Positions 47,668 to 58,600 of a DNA stretch of 64,000 bases are shown here, in pieces. Source of the stretch: Hemibagrus wyckioides (lineage: Eukaryota > Chordata > Actinopteri > Siluriformes > Bagridae); the NCBI RefSeq assembly GCF_019097595.1, contig NC_080734.1:12687892-12751891 (forward strand), in the 5' to 3' direction. Made by a program: the position numbers and the translations under genes. A model generated the notes under the pieces. The model was not told where the DNA came from. It was given only the letters and a program-made list of their open reading frames with translations, and searched no databases. The stretch's first letter is position 1, and each line of letters begins with the position of its first letter.

Positions 47668-49894
47668 AGGGGGTAGGTGAATATTAACATTAATATTTTA
47701 TAGCCAATGCTTGGTAGTTGTTTTTAGTCTGAGCTGTGCTTTGTTTTCACCCACACCGAGACTATTGACTTAGCCAAGCCTGATAGGCACACACAGATGA
47801 TCTCAACTCTTGCCTAAGTGATGTTGACAAGAGTGGAGAATTGGATTTCAGATTTATTCTTGCTTTCTTGAGTGATCATAAGATGTTGATTATATGAGCA
47901 AAAGTATGTTTTTTGGGGGAGGATTACATTTTCAAAACAGAAATAACCAAAAACATGGATTTGGTTTGTAAATGTATATTCTTATGTATGCCAATAAAAT
48001 GACCAAAAAAGATAAATGCATCTTTCCCACAGCATCAGCATCTTTTTCTTTTTCACTGTTAGGAGCATCTTGTCCATTCTGGTGATTTATTTATTAAAAA
48101 TATCATATGCCACTTAATTGTTTATTTTTCTGGCAGTGAGTGTGTACATGTCCACTATAATAACCTTATACAGATTGTATCTTACAATTATGTGATGATT
48201 CTGAGCGCATTGTGTTAACACAATGTAGATAAACAAAGCACTTTGTTAGATTGTTCATTTTTTTGCAATTTAGAGATGAATTGAAGCTTTTTAGATTTTA
48301 AAAGACAAAAAAAGGATTAAATTCCCCGTGCTTAAATGTACCTTTAAATATCTAGTAAGGAGGAAATCAAAGCCCTAATATACAGCTGGCTTGGCATTAA
48401 TCAGTTCATGAACTTTTCAGGTTAAGAGGTGGTATTGTTATCTCCCATGCCCTTTGGGGGTGATTAGGCAATGTTTTCCCTGTCCAACTCTTGTACTTGT
48501 GCTTAAATGTCAAAACTATGACAGGAATGCCAGCAAGAAGAGGTGAAGTGAGGTCATGTGGAGGATGTAAACAACCAAGTTTTCTTTTCTTTTTTCTTAA
48601 TGGACTGATCCACTTAAGGAACGGCCACACTGCAGGCCCAGTCTGAGCCTTCTGGCCTCTGCACGAGGATTTCAAACAGGGATTTAGGTTTTAGATCGCA
48701 ATCGGGCTTGACCGCAGTTTCTGCACCAGCTATGGAAGAATCCAATAGTCCACACAATAGAGCCTCTATTTTCCAACAGGATTCCAGTGATTGGCTGACT
48801 AAACTATAACAAACATAAGAATTAGTTAAGTTCAGGGTCATAAATTCAATGCTGCTTTCCATTTTCCAAGGCTGTATATGAGATTTCACAGTTACAGTCA
48901 CTGGCACTGGTGTTGGAATCACAGAAAAAGTGTCCGTTCTGTACCTGGTTGGGTTGACCATGCAGAATTTGTGCTCAAGCAGAGAAAATGAATATGGCCA
49001 TGGATAAGCACCTGGTCTGAATAAGCATAAATTTACTGGAACACATCTCCCATGGGGGCTAGTTTAATGAGGCATATTTAGGATCTTTTGACAGAACCTT
49101 GACACTTAAAATTTTGGTCAAGTCCACATTCCATGTTACGTTTACCAAAGTGTAAAATGATTTCTTAAGGGACTTCAGCCTATGTGAGAGTCTTTGAGTG
49201 GAGTTCGGGCAGCTCTCTTCTACAGCACTAGCCCCATCTAGTGCCAAATGCATTAAAACAACAGCTGCAGAATCTGTGCATGAAAATGTTGCAAAAACAG
49301 AACTAAGTAAACAAAGTAAACTAGACTTCTTCCAAAAAGCTTTTTCCAGTGCTGACACTGGCTACTGGCTTTCTGTTTTATGATCCACAACATGGCGTGT
49401 ATCCACTGCACACTTTAAACCCTAACAGGTACACATCTGAATAAACTGAAGGAAAAAAAAAATAGATTGACCTTCCATATTCACTGGCTTATACCTGTAC
49501 ATACATGATTTTTTTTTTTAAATTTCTAATATCAGTCAGCTTTTATGTCATGATTAAAGACATGCAATTAAATGTAATGTTAAAATGTAGTTTGGGTTGA
49601 AAGACACCTGTTTTATCTTGTAAATAAATAACCAGGTTCAAATATTAAACATTTTAATAAAACCTCAGCACACCACACATACCAAGTAAGGATTAAAACA
49701 CAACAGGTGTGCTGTTATAGGAAATGAATCAATGTACAGGTAAATTTATTCAGGTTTAGTTACCATGATCACCTATAATAGACATAAAAAGCTGTTACCT
49801 CACCAGCCAATTTTTTACTAAAAGATAGTTGCGGATAGTTTTGAGAAATCACAGTACTAAAAAATATAACAAAATAGAATGAGCTCTTTAATGC

Positions 49895-49985
49895 AGACCT
49901 GGTAAATGTTCTGATCTGTGCTGTTATAGTATATTATTCAACACCTTTAGACCAGTCAGAATCTAGCATTCAAGTTACTCTTGTC
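49895..49985. repeat. Fragment of dispersed fish repeat
   Basis: CTGTTATAGTATATTATTCA followed by ACACC and CCAGTCAGAATCTAGCATTC resembles the terminal part of the repeat also seen at about 2935 and 61960-62030. Only one end is visible. Confidence 0.4.
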
Positions 49986-50834
49986 TATCTTGTAATAAAC
50001 CTTTATTCCACAATGTGATTACTGAATCTGGAAGTTTTGTCAGGTTAATTGCTTACCCTTACTTGCAGTATAACCTTTGCACATTCTTCGTAGCAGAATT
50101 ACTCTGGGGTTCTCAGTTTCATTGGATGTTGTTTGTTGCCTGCAATACGGTTTAGTTTTTAACTACTGCATTGCTTTGGCCTTGTGTTTGGAACCATTGT
50201 CCTGCAGTCTACAGCAGGTTCTCTTAAAATATCTACCTGAAATTCGCTCCATCTATTTTCACTTCAATTTTGACAAGAAGCCCAGTTTCTGAAGATGAAA
50301 AGCATTCCCAGGGCATGATGCGGTCACCACCATATTTCATTATAGAGATTATTATAGATGCGGCCTGCATAGCAATTTGAATATCGCCCAAATCTCCTCT
50401 TGAGCAATGGATTATTTTTCTTGCATTCATCCTATACAGTCTCTCAGCTCTTGAAATGGTTGTCCGGTGCACCTTCACACCACTATACTCTGTAACACTT
50501 TCAGTGTGAATGTTGGCTTCACTATGGCTTCCCTCATCAGTCTCTGTCTTATTTCTGTAGAACTTGGGTGTTATGCAGCTTTTACCGGTCCAACAGTGTT
50601 TACTGGGATCTCCAACCTCCTAGATATAATATTACACCCTATTCCTAAGTAATGAAATTTTACTACCATACAATTTTTCTCTGCATTACCAGAGAAAATA
50701 TGTTCAAGATTTTATTTGGTAAACATTTAAGTTTGGCACTTTCTGTATCATCTCAATTTTTCACCTGTTTCAACTGTTTAAAAATGGAAATGTTTGAATA
50801 TAATTGATTGTAGTTAACTTCACTTTTTGGTTTA

Positions 50835-50994
50835 GGGGCAGTGGTGGCTCTGTGGTTAAGGCTCTGGGTCTTAACTCTCTCTGCTCCAGGGGTGCTGTAT
50901 CATGTCTGATCCCAACCTCCAAGGCTGGGATATGTGAAGAAAGAATTTCACTGTGTTGTAATGTATATGTGACAAATAAAGGCTATTTCTTTGT
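50835..50994 (+). repeat. tRNA-derived SINE, B-box region deleted
   Basis: The head GGGGCAGTGGTGGCTCTGTG plus GTTAAGGCTCTGG has the A-box layout of a tRNA promoter. The expected B-box (GGTTCAAGCCC type) is missing. The tail reads CAGGGGTGCTGTATCATG, CCAACCTCCAAGGCTGGGAT and AAGAATTTCACTGTGTTGTA and ends in GTGACAAATAAAGGC, a tail found in many fish SINEs. It is less diverged than the other SINE relics here. Confidence 0.8.
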
Positions 50995-51849
50995 CCACAC
51001 TGCTGTTTAAAGAAATATAAAGGCAAAGTGGTCTGCATTTTGGCCTTAGTGGTCAGATGACTTACATGGCTATCAGTTAAATCCAAACAACATATTGAAA
51101 AGTATCTATTTTGCATCGTTCTTTCACAAACAGCATGGTTTCTGTGGTTTGTCTTTGTGGGCCAGAGCTGTATGTCTTATATTTTGATTTGAAGTCAACA
51201 TACATACGTATGGTAACTGCATCAGAACATTTATGCATATAACATGCAGTTATTTAGACAACTATGTCCTTTGTTTGGTGAATGGTTTTGCCATGAGTGT
51301 TTATAAAGTTTGGGGGACTAAGGGTAAGATAAATTATCTCTGGTCCTGAATTACACTTCAGCGACTGGAATTTGACGTTAAATGTAAAATTTAAATGTAC
51401 AGTTGGCCTATAATACATTTTTATTCTGCTGTACAAGGCCTTCTTTTCTGCTCAATATAATTACACTACCATCTAGTGGACCACAGTATCTACAACACAT
51501 AGTTTGGAATAAAAGCTTCAGGTTGAATTCAGGTTGATTTTAAAATTCTGCTTTAAGTTAACAAGGCTGCTTGCACTCTGCTCATTCTGCTTGCACTCCC
51601 CATTGTATCAGTGATCTTCTCGTCACTTACTCCCTCACCAGAGTCCTCAGATAATCTCATCAACTTCTTTTGAGGGTTTGTTGTTATGGCAATAGAACTA
51701 AAGGTGATCATGCCTTTCCTGTGTTAAGCGGTCTCCCTTTCCATGTAAGTTCAGCTTCTTCAATAGTCACTTCCAGTTTTTGAAAATGTATTTATATACA
51801 TATTATTATATACATTGCATATTGTATTTATGAAAATGTGTATATATAT

Positions 51850-51985
51850 CTTCTTCTTCTTTTGGTTTTTCCCTTCAGAGGTTGCCACAGCAAATCATCT
51901 CTCTCCACCTATCCCTATCTTCTGCATCCTCAAAACTCATTTATTACATCCATATATGTCCTTATATATCCACCACTGTCTTGTA
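51850..51985 (+). repeat. Dispersed fish repeat fragment
   Basis: CTTCTTCTTCTTTTGG followed by TTTTTCCCTTCAGAGGTTGC and CACAGCAAATCATC resembles a short interspersed sequence seen in many fish introns ('...ggctgctcccgttaggggtcgccacagcggatcat'). The family name is uncertain to me. Confidence 0.5.
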
Positions 51986-52009
51986 CTATATATATATATA
52001 TATATATAC
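51986..52009. repeat. (TA)n microsatellite at a Tc1 insertion site
   Basis: About twelve TA units abut the left TIR of a Tc1-like element, consistent with TA target preference. Confidence 0.9.
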
Positions 52010-52010
52010 A

Positions 52011-52597
52011 CACTACCAGCCAAAAGTTTTTGGACACCCCATGTTTTTCATATATATTATGAAATTTTGCAAATATTCTACTGAAAATAAGTAATATATT
52101 TTACTACAGCTATTTGAAATGAAATAACATGAACAGCATAATTCTTGAACTTTTCCAATGATGGCCAAAAGTTTGTTTGTAAATGACTGCAGTACTTATG
52201 AAAGGGTTTAATGGTGTGTCAAATAGTGGGTCTGTTTAACCCCAGGTTAGGATCATCTTTGCATGTTTTTATAACATTCAGTGGCAACCATGGGAGGCAA
52301 ACATGAACTAACAAGAGAGAATAGGCAAACTATTGTTACACTGAAGAATGAAGGCATTTCCTGCAGAAAAATTGCCCAGAAACTCAAAATACCAGTGAGT
52401 ACTGTAGCATACACTATTCAGAGGCATTTAGAAACTGAAAAAGAAAAAGAAAAAGAACTGGAAGACCTTCGATCAACATCAAAATCAGAGGAGAAATTTA
52501 TAATTTAGTCTCCAGCCTACGTAACACAAAGCACAGCACAGCTTAGTGCAACTAAAGCTATGCCAGTGTCAACTTCAAGGGTGCAGAGGGGACTTTT
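52011..52597 (+). mobile_element. Tc1-like transposon, 5' part only
   Basis: A left TIR CACTACCAGCCAAAAGTTTT begins next to a TA run. A transposase start follows at 52281. The element stops abruptly near 52597, without the C-terminal catalytic region or a right TIR. Confidence 0.8.
52281..52514 (+). pseudogene. Tc1-like transposase N-terminal fragment
   Basis: The frame starting at about 52290 reads MGGKHELTRENRQTIVTLKN, then EGISCRKIAQKLKIPVSTVA, the paired-like helix-turn-helix of Tc1 transposases. An in-frame stop after SEEKFII at about 52508 ends it, and weak coding resemblance (TQSTAQLSATKAMPVSTSRV) continues to about 52590. No DDE residues remain. Confidence 0.85.
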
Positions 52598-52635
52598 TTA
52601 TATAATTAGACTTTTTACACTTTATTTTATATATA

Positions 52636-53183
52636 CTGACCAGGCCTAACATTATGACCACCTTGCCTATTGGTCCCCTTTTGCTGCCAAACAGCTTTTA
52701 CAGTCCTGACCCATCATGTACTGTGTATTCTGACACCTTTCTACCAGAACCAGCATTAACTTCTTCAGCAATCTGAGCAACAGTAGCTTGTCTGTTGGAT
52801 CGGATCACACGGTCCAGTCTTCATTCCCCACGTGCAATCAAATGAGTCTTGGCCGCCCATGACCCTGTCGCTGGTTCACCACTGTTCCTTCCTTGCACCA
52901 CTTTTGATAGATACTGACCACTGCAGACCGGGAACACCCCATAAGAGCTGCAGTTTTGGAGATGCTCTGATCCAGTCGTCTAGCCATCACAATTTGGCCC
53001 TTGTCAAACTCGCTCAAATCCTTACACTTGCCCATTTTTCCTGCTTCTAACACATCAACTCTGAGGACAAAATGTTGACTTGCTGCCTAATATATCCCAC
53101 CCACTAACAGGTGCCATGATGAGGAGATCATCAGTGTTATTCACTTCACCTCTTACTGCTCATAATGTTATGGCTGATCCGTG
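52636..53183 (-). mobile_element. Second Tc1/mariner-like element, internally deleted
   Basis: Inverted termini are visible. The left end reads CTGACCAGGCCTAACATTAT, and the right end, reverse complemented, reads CACGGATCAGCCATAACATT. TA dinucleotides border both. The roughly 548-base body carries only the N-terminal part of a transposase on the minus strand. This family differs from the elements at 3215 and 52011. Confidence 0.8.
52740..53053 (-). pseudogene. Tc1/mariner transposase N-terminal fragment
   Basis: The minus strand reads [20 protein letters not shown], then [20 protein letters not shown] and GHGRPRLI, a Tc1-type helix-turn-helix with the GRPR hook. An in-frame stop follows shortly after, then RLDRVIRSNRQATVAQIAEE continues in the same frame. 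The catalytic domain is deleted. Confidence 0.85.
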
Positions 53184-53689
53184 TATGTATGTATGTACAT
53201 ATTTATCATTGTTAATTAGTTGGATCTGTAAAGTGCTTCTATTCTTCTGGTCTATTGTTTTTTAATATGGCCTGTAAATAAAGGTTGGTTTGACTTTTCT
53301 CAGTGGACATTCCAGGAACAAAAGGTTCTATGGCTCCAATAATTAGCCTAGATAATGGTGTAGCCTTTGGTATAATGAGCCTAATATTTGAATACTCGAT
53401 ATTGAATACTTAATATTTGGATATTTGGTACCTAACTAACAAAAGTTTGAGAACTTAGACCGTGTCGTATTTTACCTAAGGCACCAAACCACAATTAACA
53501 CAAGATGTAAATATAACCACAGGAATCCGCTTTACAGCTGTGACACAGTTCCGCTAGTTCCTCAATACTTTGGGCTTCTGCCAAAACCGCATGCTACCCT
53601 ACAAAACAGTACGGCACAAACAGGGTTAAAAGGGACTGTGGCGGAGTTGATTTTTTTCTATATATATATTTATTTAATTATTTTGTAAA

Positions 53690-53868
53690 GTAAATGTTAC
53701 GCTGGTCCACTATTTGTAATAAACTTTTCTGGTAGTAGTCACTTCCTTAGCCTAGCACACCTGAAGGGAGGGGTCTTTTCTCGCCTGCTCACCTGGAAAG
53801 CGCCTCTGTCCCACTCCGCACTGGACCTGGGAACTATTGTGAGCAATATTTAGGACATTTTCTTCTTG
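53690..53868 (+). promoter_or_regulatory. fermt1: Probable fermt1 promoter and non-coding first exon
   Basis: A GC-richer segment (TCTCGCCTGCTCACCTGGAA, AGCGCCTCTGTCCCACTCCG) stands out from AT-rich DNA. It is followed by a strong donor TTCTTG|GTGAGTG with GT at 53869-53870. The first coding exon of fermt1 opens with an acceptor only eight bases before its ATG, so an upstream untranslated exon is required, and this is the best candidate. The exact start is not known. Confidence 0.5.
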
Positions 53869-53944
53869 GTGAGTGTGTATTTTTTTATTTTCCAGTGAAT
53901 GGAAAACACATGTAGTTTATATAGATGTACTATATTTTATCCAG

Positions 53945-53995
<51 letters not shown>

Positions 53996-53997
53996 TT
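53945..53997. repeat. (ATT)n microsatellite in fermt1 intron 1
   Basis: About seventeen ATT units, 75 bases past the presumed first-exon donor. Confidence 0.97.
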
Positions 53998-55496
53998 ATT
54001 GAAGTATTTCGTTATATAGATTAAAGGCTGTGTAGGTTACGCGCGAGGAGAGGTGATGTATTGTAAATACACTGGATTTGATCGTTTCCATTAGGTTTTC
54101 GTTTGTCTTCACATCATTTAATCGCTTCACTGATTGTGCGATGGGTGATTCTTCATTGTGTTTAATAATCGAAATGTTTTCATGCCTTCAACTTCAATTT
54201 TATCAACTGTTTGCTGAGGATGAAGGTCCAAGGCTGAGTTCCTTTTCATTTGTGCCTCCAGGCATATAAAACGTTGAGACTTGTGCCCTTCAGTATAGGA
54301 GAATATTTAATTACACTACTCTCACATAAGGATTCATTACCACAGATTGCAGAAAACCATCAATTTATATGTAATCTGTACCAAACTCATATGAGAAACT
54401 TTGCAACCTAAAACAAATCCAGCCTTTGCAGTTTCTTTTACCCATGACTATTCGAATATAACATGTTCTAGTAAACATAAACAACAGTAGGATTGAAGGA
54501 AAATACAAGTGTTAACAGGCCTAAGGAATAGTCCATAACAGTAAAGGTTGTGCTAACTGCTCTGTCCTGTATTAGAAATGAAGCAATTCTGGGCTTTTCT
54601 GTTCTTGGTCATGTCTCTGCTTGTTAGGAATGTTGGTGATGGAGGTCTGCTCTCCTTCTTTGATGACCACAGCTTTTCACCACAACTCAGACAACAAAGT
54701 CTTTCATTCTTTCTTTCTGTCTTTCTGTCTTCCTCTGTGACCGTACTTCTCATACAGTTTTCTAATTAATGAATCTTTCTTAGTCGATGTTTCCTAATCT
54801 CTGCCCTGCACTGTGTAGTTTCCCTGTTCCAACATGCCAGATTTAGGTCATGACGGATATGGATGATTAGTACATGCTTTTCGAATTGTGTATTAGGGCA
54901 GAGAAAACCTTAAAACTGTGCAAGCTCCACAATCTGTGTTTGGGAAACACAGTCCAATGCAGCTTGGTGTGAAAGTATATTTGTATACCAATTTGCAGTT
55001 GGTGTTGTGTGGTGTTCAGTGTTTTCATGCTTCCTAAGCTGCCTTTGGATTATTTTCACAAAAGGTTAAGAATTTAGTCACACTACAGGAGTAGACTTGT
55101 ACACCATGCTGCAAGACATTGAAAATATCTACACTTTGTGCTTGAGTTGTTGCTACATGATGCATTAATACAATCACAACAGCTACTAACAAGCCACTAC
55201 CAAATGTGTGTCACTGCATGCTGAGAATGGCCCAACAGCCAAAACCGTGTGTTCAGTGATGGTAATAATGCAGGCATTTTCCACTTGCAGATGGAGTAGA
55301 TTTTGTCTGACATATTGTGCATAGCAAACATTTGGGCCGGTATTTGTGGCAGAAAGTATTTGTATATCTGCACTGTGCAAATTTAGGTAGGTGTACCTCA
55401 TAAACACATAATATTAGAGTTAGTGTTGCTTTGTCTTTACGATCTGAGAAATCTCAGACAACAAATAGCAAGTTGTCTTTTTATTGTTTTTTGTAG

Positions 55497-55655
55497 GTGA
55501 AGCTATGGAGTCTGCTTCTGAGAATACACAAAACACTTGGGAGCTGTCAGTCCAAGTGGAACAGCGGGAAGGAGACGAGATTATGAGGTTTAAAGTTCGG
55601 GTCAAAGGAGACCTTCACATTGGAGGACTTATGCTCAAACTTGTGGAGAAGATAA
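55497..55655 (+). CDS. fermt1: fermt1 first coding exon
   Basis: The acceptor TTTTTTGTAG is followed by GTGAAGCT and ATG at 55505. It encodes residues 1-50 (start [20 protein letters not shown], later [16 protein letters not shown]), the start of F0. The donor reads GATAA|GTGAGT, phase 1. Confidence 0.93.
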
Positions 55656-58600
55656 GTGAGTGCCCTTTTGTTTTCTAAATAGTTCTCAAAGCTCCTCCTT
55701 CCTAGTCTGTAGGTCTTGTTCAACAGCTACAGTGCCATCATCTCACAGCAAGAACTGGAGAAAATTTGCACAGTATTGGCTAGTTAGTTTTATATATAGT
55801 AAATAACTAATATGCACACAGGTAGAGCAGTATCTGGAGCAGTACTAACTCCTTATTTAAACCTTTGGGTGCGTCCTTGTTTACTTTGCATTCCTTTCAA
55901 TTGCCCCTGGCTTCTTGCCATTGTCCTGCCACCAGTGGTATTATTTGCAGGTGTAAGGTCTGAAGTTCACCACACCAACCAATCTGAGAGAATAAACCTA
56001 CCGGATATTTCAACAGACACCTAGAACCTATGTATTATCTTAATACACAGTGCAGGGGTGCAAAGGAGCAAACAAGAAACTGCAGTACCTGTGTGCAGTA
56101 CAAGAGTACATGGTTCACAGGAATGGTCATTTTACTTGTTTTTTTTTATTTATCTTTGCAACAATTTCTTTTTGGACAGTATTACTGAGTAAAAATGATC
56201 ATCCCAGAAAACTGTAAGCCATTTAAAAGTCAGTATGTGCAAAATTTGGATACCAGCTTTTGTTGCTCAAAGTCTGGACTTTGCTTTGTTCAGAGGTAGC
56301 AGCAATGTCTAAGACAGAGGAGACAGATGAGCAACAAGGCCAAATTTATCAGATATTTTTAGTTTTATATGCTTCGAAGGAATCGTGTCAAAAATCCAGC
56401 CTGTACATGTACTGTAAGCCGTTAGCTAGCTAAGTGAGTTAGACTAGCTGGCCAGATCTAGATGTTAACAACATGATAGCTCAGTTGCCTGTCTTAATAT
56501 ATAAGCAATGCTAAAAATAACGTCCAAAGAGCAACTTTGCCAAATAGCTAACTATGTAGCTAGACACATGAATATAATTGAAACATGAATCACACAAGCA
56601 ACATAAACAATAGCTCATAAACCTAGCAGATTACTGTGAACCCTAACAGCATTTGGCAACATGCCGGCTAACAGTATGCTATAACACTATTGATAATCAT
56701 GATGGTGTTCATATCGGAATAACTCTGTTGGTTAGGAAACTTTTTTAGTAACGTTGTTAGAAATTGTTCAAAAATACATTCAGCTATAGAATATTTTTGG
56801 ATTAGACTTGTCTGTAGACATACTTTCAAGATGATTTCCTTGGTCATTCCTTTTACTTTACACATCTTAGTGGATTTATTAGTGAATTATTACTAAAGTA
56901 GCAGTACCTTTACACTGGTAAAGTGACAGTAACATCTGACTGTACTTTAAAACTAAACAGTTTTTATTTGAGTGTAAAATGAATTTCATTAGCGTTCAAT
57001 ATTGTTCCGCTCAAAGTTGACTCTTCTGACTCATCAGGTGGTGCTGCCTTTAGGAAAGTTGATCACTGTGACTGACTCATCCACTTGGGTTCTAAGTCAT
57101 GGTCTGGATCATATGATTTAGTGACATCATTAGAAGTCATCACCTTGACGCATCCTGTAATTTCCTGTTTGCCGCACGCCATGTTTATGCCAGAGTGCTG
57201 ATATTCTGTCTGTGTTTTTTGCGAATTGTGTAATACCTAACTACTCAACACTGATTCATCTATCCAAGCATTAAATTAAATGTTTTGTGTGATATTCAGG
57301 TACAAAGTGTTTAAATGGAACACAAATTAACCTCTTAGGGAGAGGTGTTCAATCTTATCCAGGAAAGGGCCAGCTTGGGTGCAGGTTTTCATTCCAACCA
57401 AGCAGGAAACTACACCTGAGTCTATTGGAAGCCAAGATTAACTGATTAAACAGGTGGAATCAGTTATGTCTCCTGCTTGATTGGTATAAAAACCTGCACT
57501 TTTGCGGATAAGATTGGACACCCCTGTCTTAATACACACATATTAGTGAATTTAGATTGTAAGATAAATAACTGAAAAATAGGTTTCTGGGAGTTAAGGA
57601 GCTAAAGTGCTTTGTGTTTTGTGGCAGGGGCTCCGCAGGACTGGTCAGATCATGCTCTGTGGTGGGAAAAGAAGAACTGCTGGCTACTAAAAACCCACTG
57701 GACTCTGGATAAATATGGTGTGCAGGCAGACGCTGACCTCCGCTTCACCCCTCAACACAAAGCTGTGTGTCTGCAGCTACCCAATATGAAGACTGTGAAA
57801 CTGACAGTCAGCTTCTCATCAGTGGTCTTCAAAGCTGTAGCAGAAATCTGCAGAACACTCAGTAAGTGTAGAAATATAATTATATAGTATAATTAGATTT
57901 CCTAGTTATTAACTTATACATTCATCTAAGATATAAGAAGATCTGAGGAGTTGTCCCTTCTGAAACCACCGGATGATCCAAAAAAGAAAAAGAAGAAAGA
58001 CAAGGCTAAGGAGATAGATGATGACATCATAGACCTGGACGTTATTGGGGGAACAGGTAAGATATCCAGGAGGTTACACTTTCTTTGCCTTTTCAAGGTT
58101 ATGAATGACATAAAAATCACAACAATTGCTTTAAATATTCATTAGGTATTCATTAAATATGCCCTTTATATATACACCACCTGATTTTAGAGGACCGGCA
58201 TTAATAGAGAAATGAATATATAAATTAAAAATTCATGCTTGTAAACATTCAATCCAGGGTTTTAATGCAGCAGCTTGTTTTGGTGGGGTTTTTTTCTTCC
58301 CTTCAGTTAATGAGACTCACTGCATTTTAGGTCAGTTGATTGACATGGCCCATCAAAGTGGTATGCTTTTTAAAATGTTTTTAGGCCATTCGTTGGGTTT
58401 TTCTGAATAACTGAAAATTCATCTTGTGACAAACAAATAACTAATACCTTTAGTTTCATCATACATGATGTGGTTTTCTAATATTTTCCTGCACTTGAGG
58501 GAATACCACAATGGATTCCAGATGTCTAAATGTCAAAATGTCCAAAATGTCATTTAGTACGGAGCCAAACAACAAATATGTCAGATTAGCTCTCTGTCTG

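Larger units (their letters stand above)
34500..53689. other. Intergenic block between bmp2 and fermt1 (divergent promoters)
   Basis: The two flanking genes point away from each other, so regulatory DNA here could serve either. No known gene was recognised. The block holds microsatellites, a SINE, two truncated Tc1/mariner elements near its right end, one small secreted-type ORF of uncertain status, and repeat-free stretches listed separately. Outside those listed features I see nothing specific. Confidence 0.7.

Noticed and set aside
54578..54769. 63-codon ORF starting MKQFWAFLFLVMSLLV in fermt1 intron 1
   Set aside because: The start looks like a signal peptide. However, no promoter-like sequence precedes it, the tail becomes pyrimidine-driven FFLSVFLSSS, and it lies inside an intron on the same strand, so chance is likelier.
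55160..55390. Segment with GTCACTGCATGCTGAGAATG resembling a teleost dispersed repeat
   Set aside because: The resemblance covers one short piece only and the rest does not follow the repeat's order.
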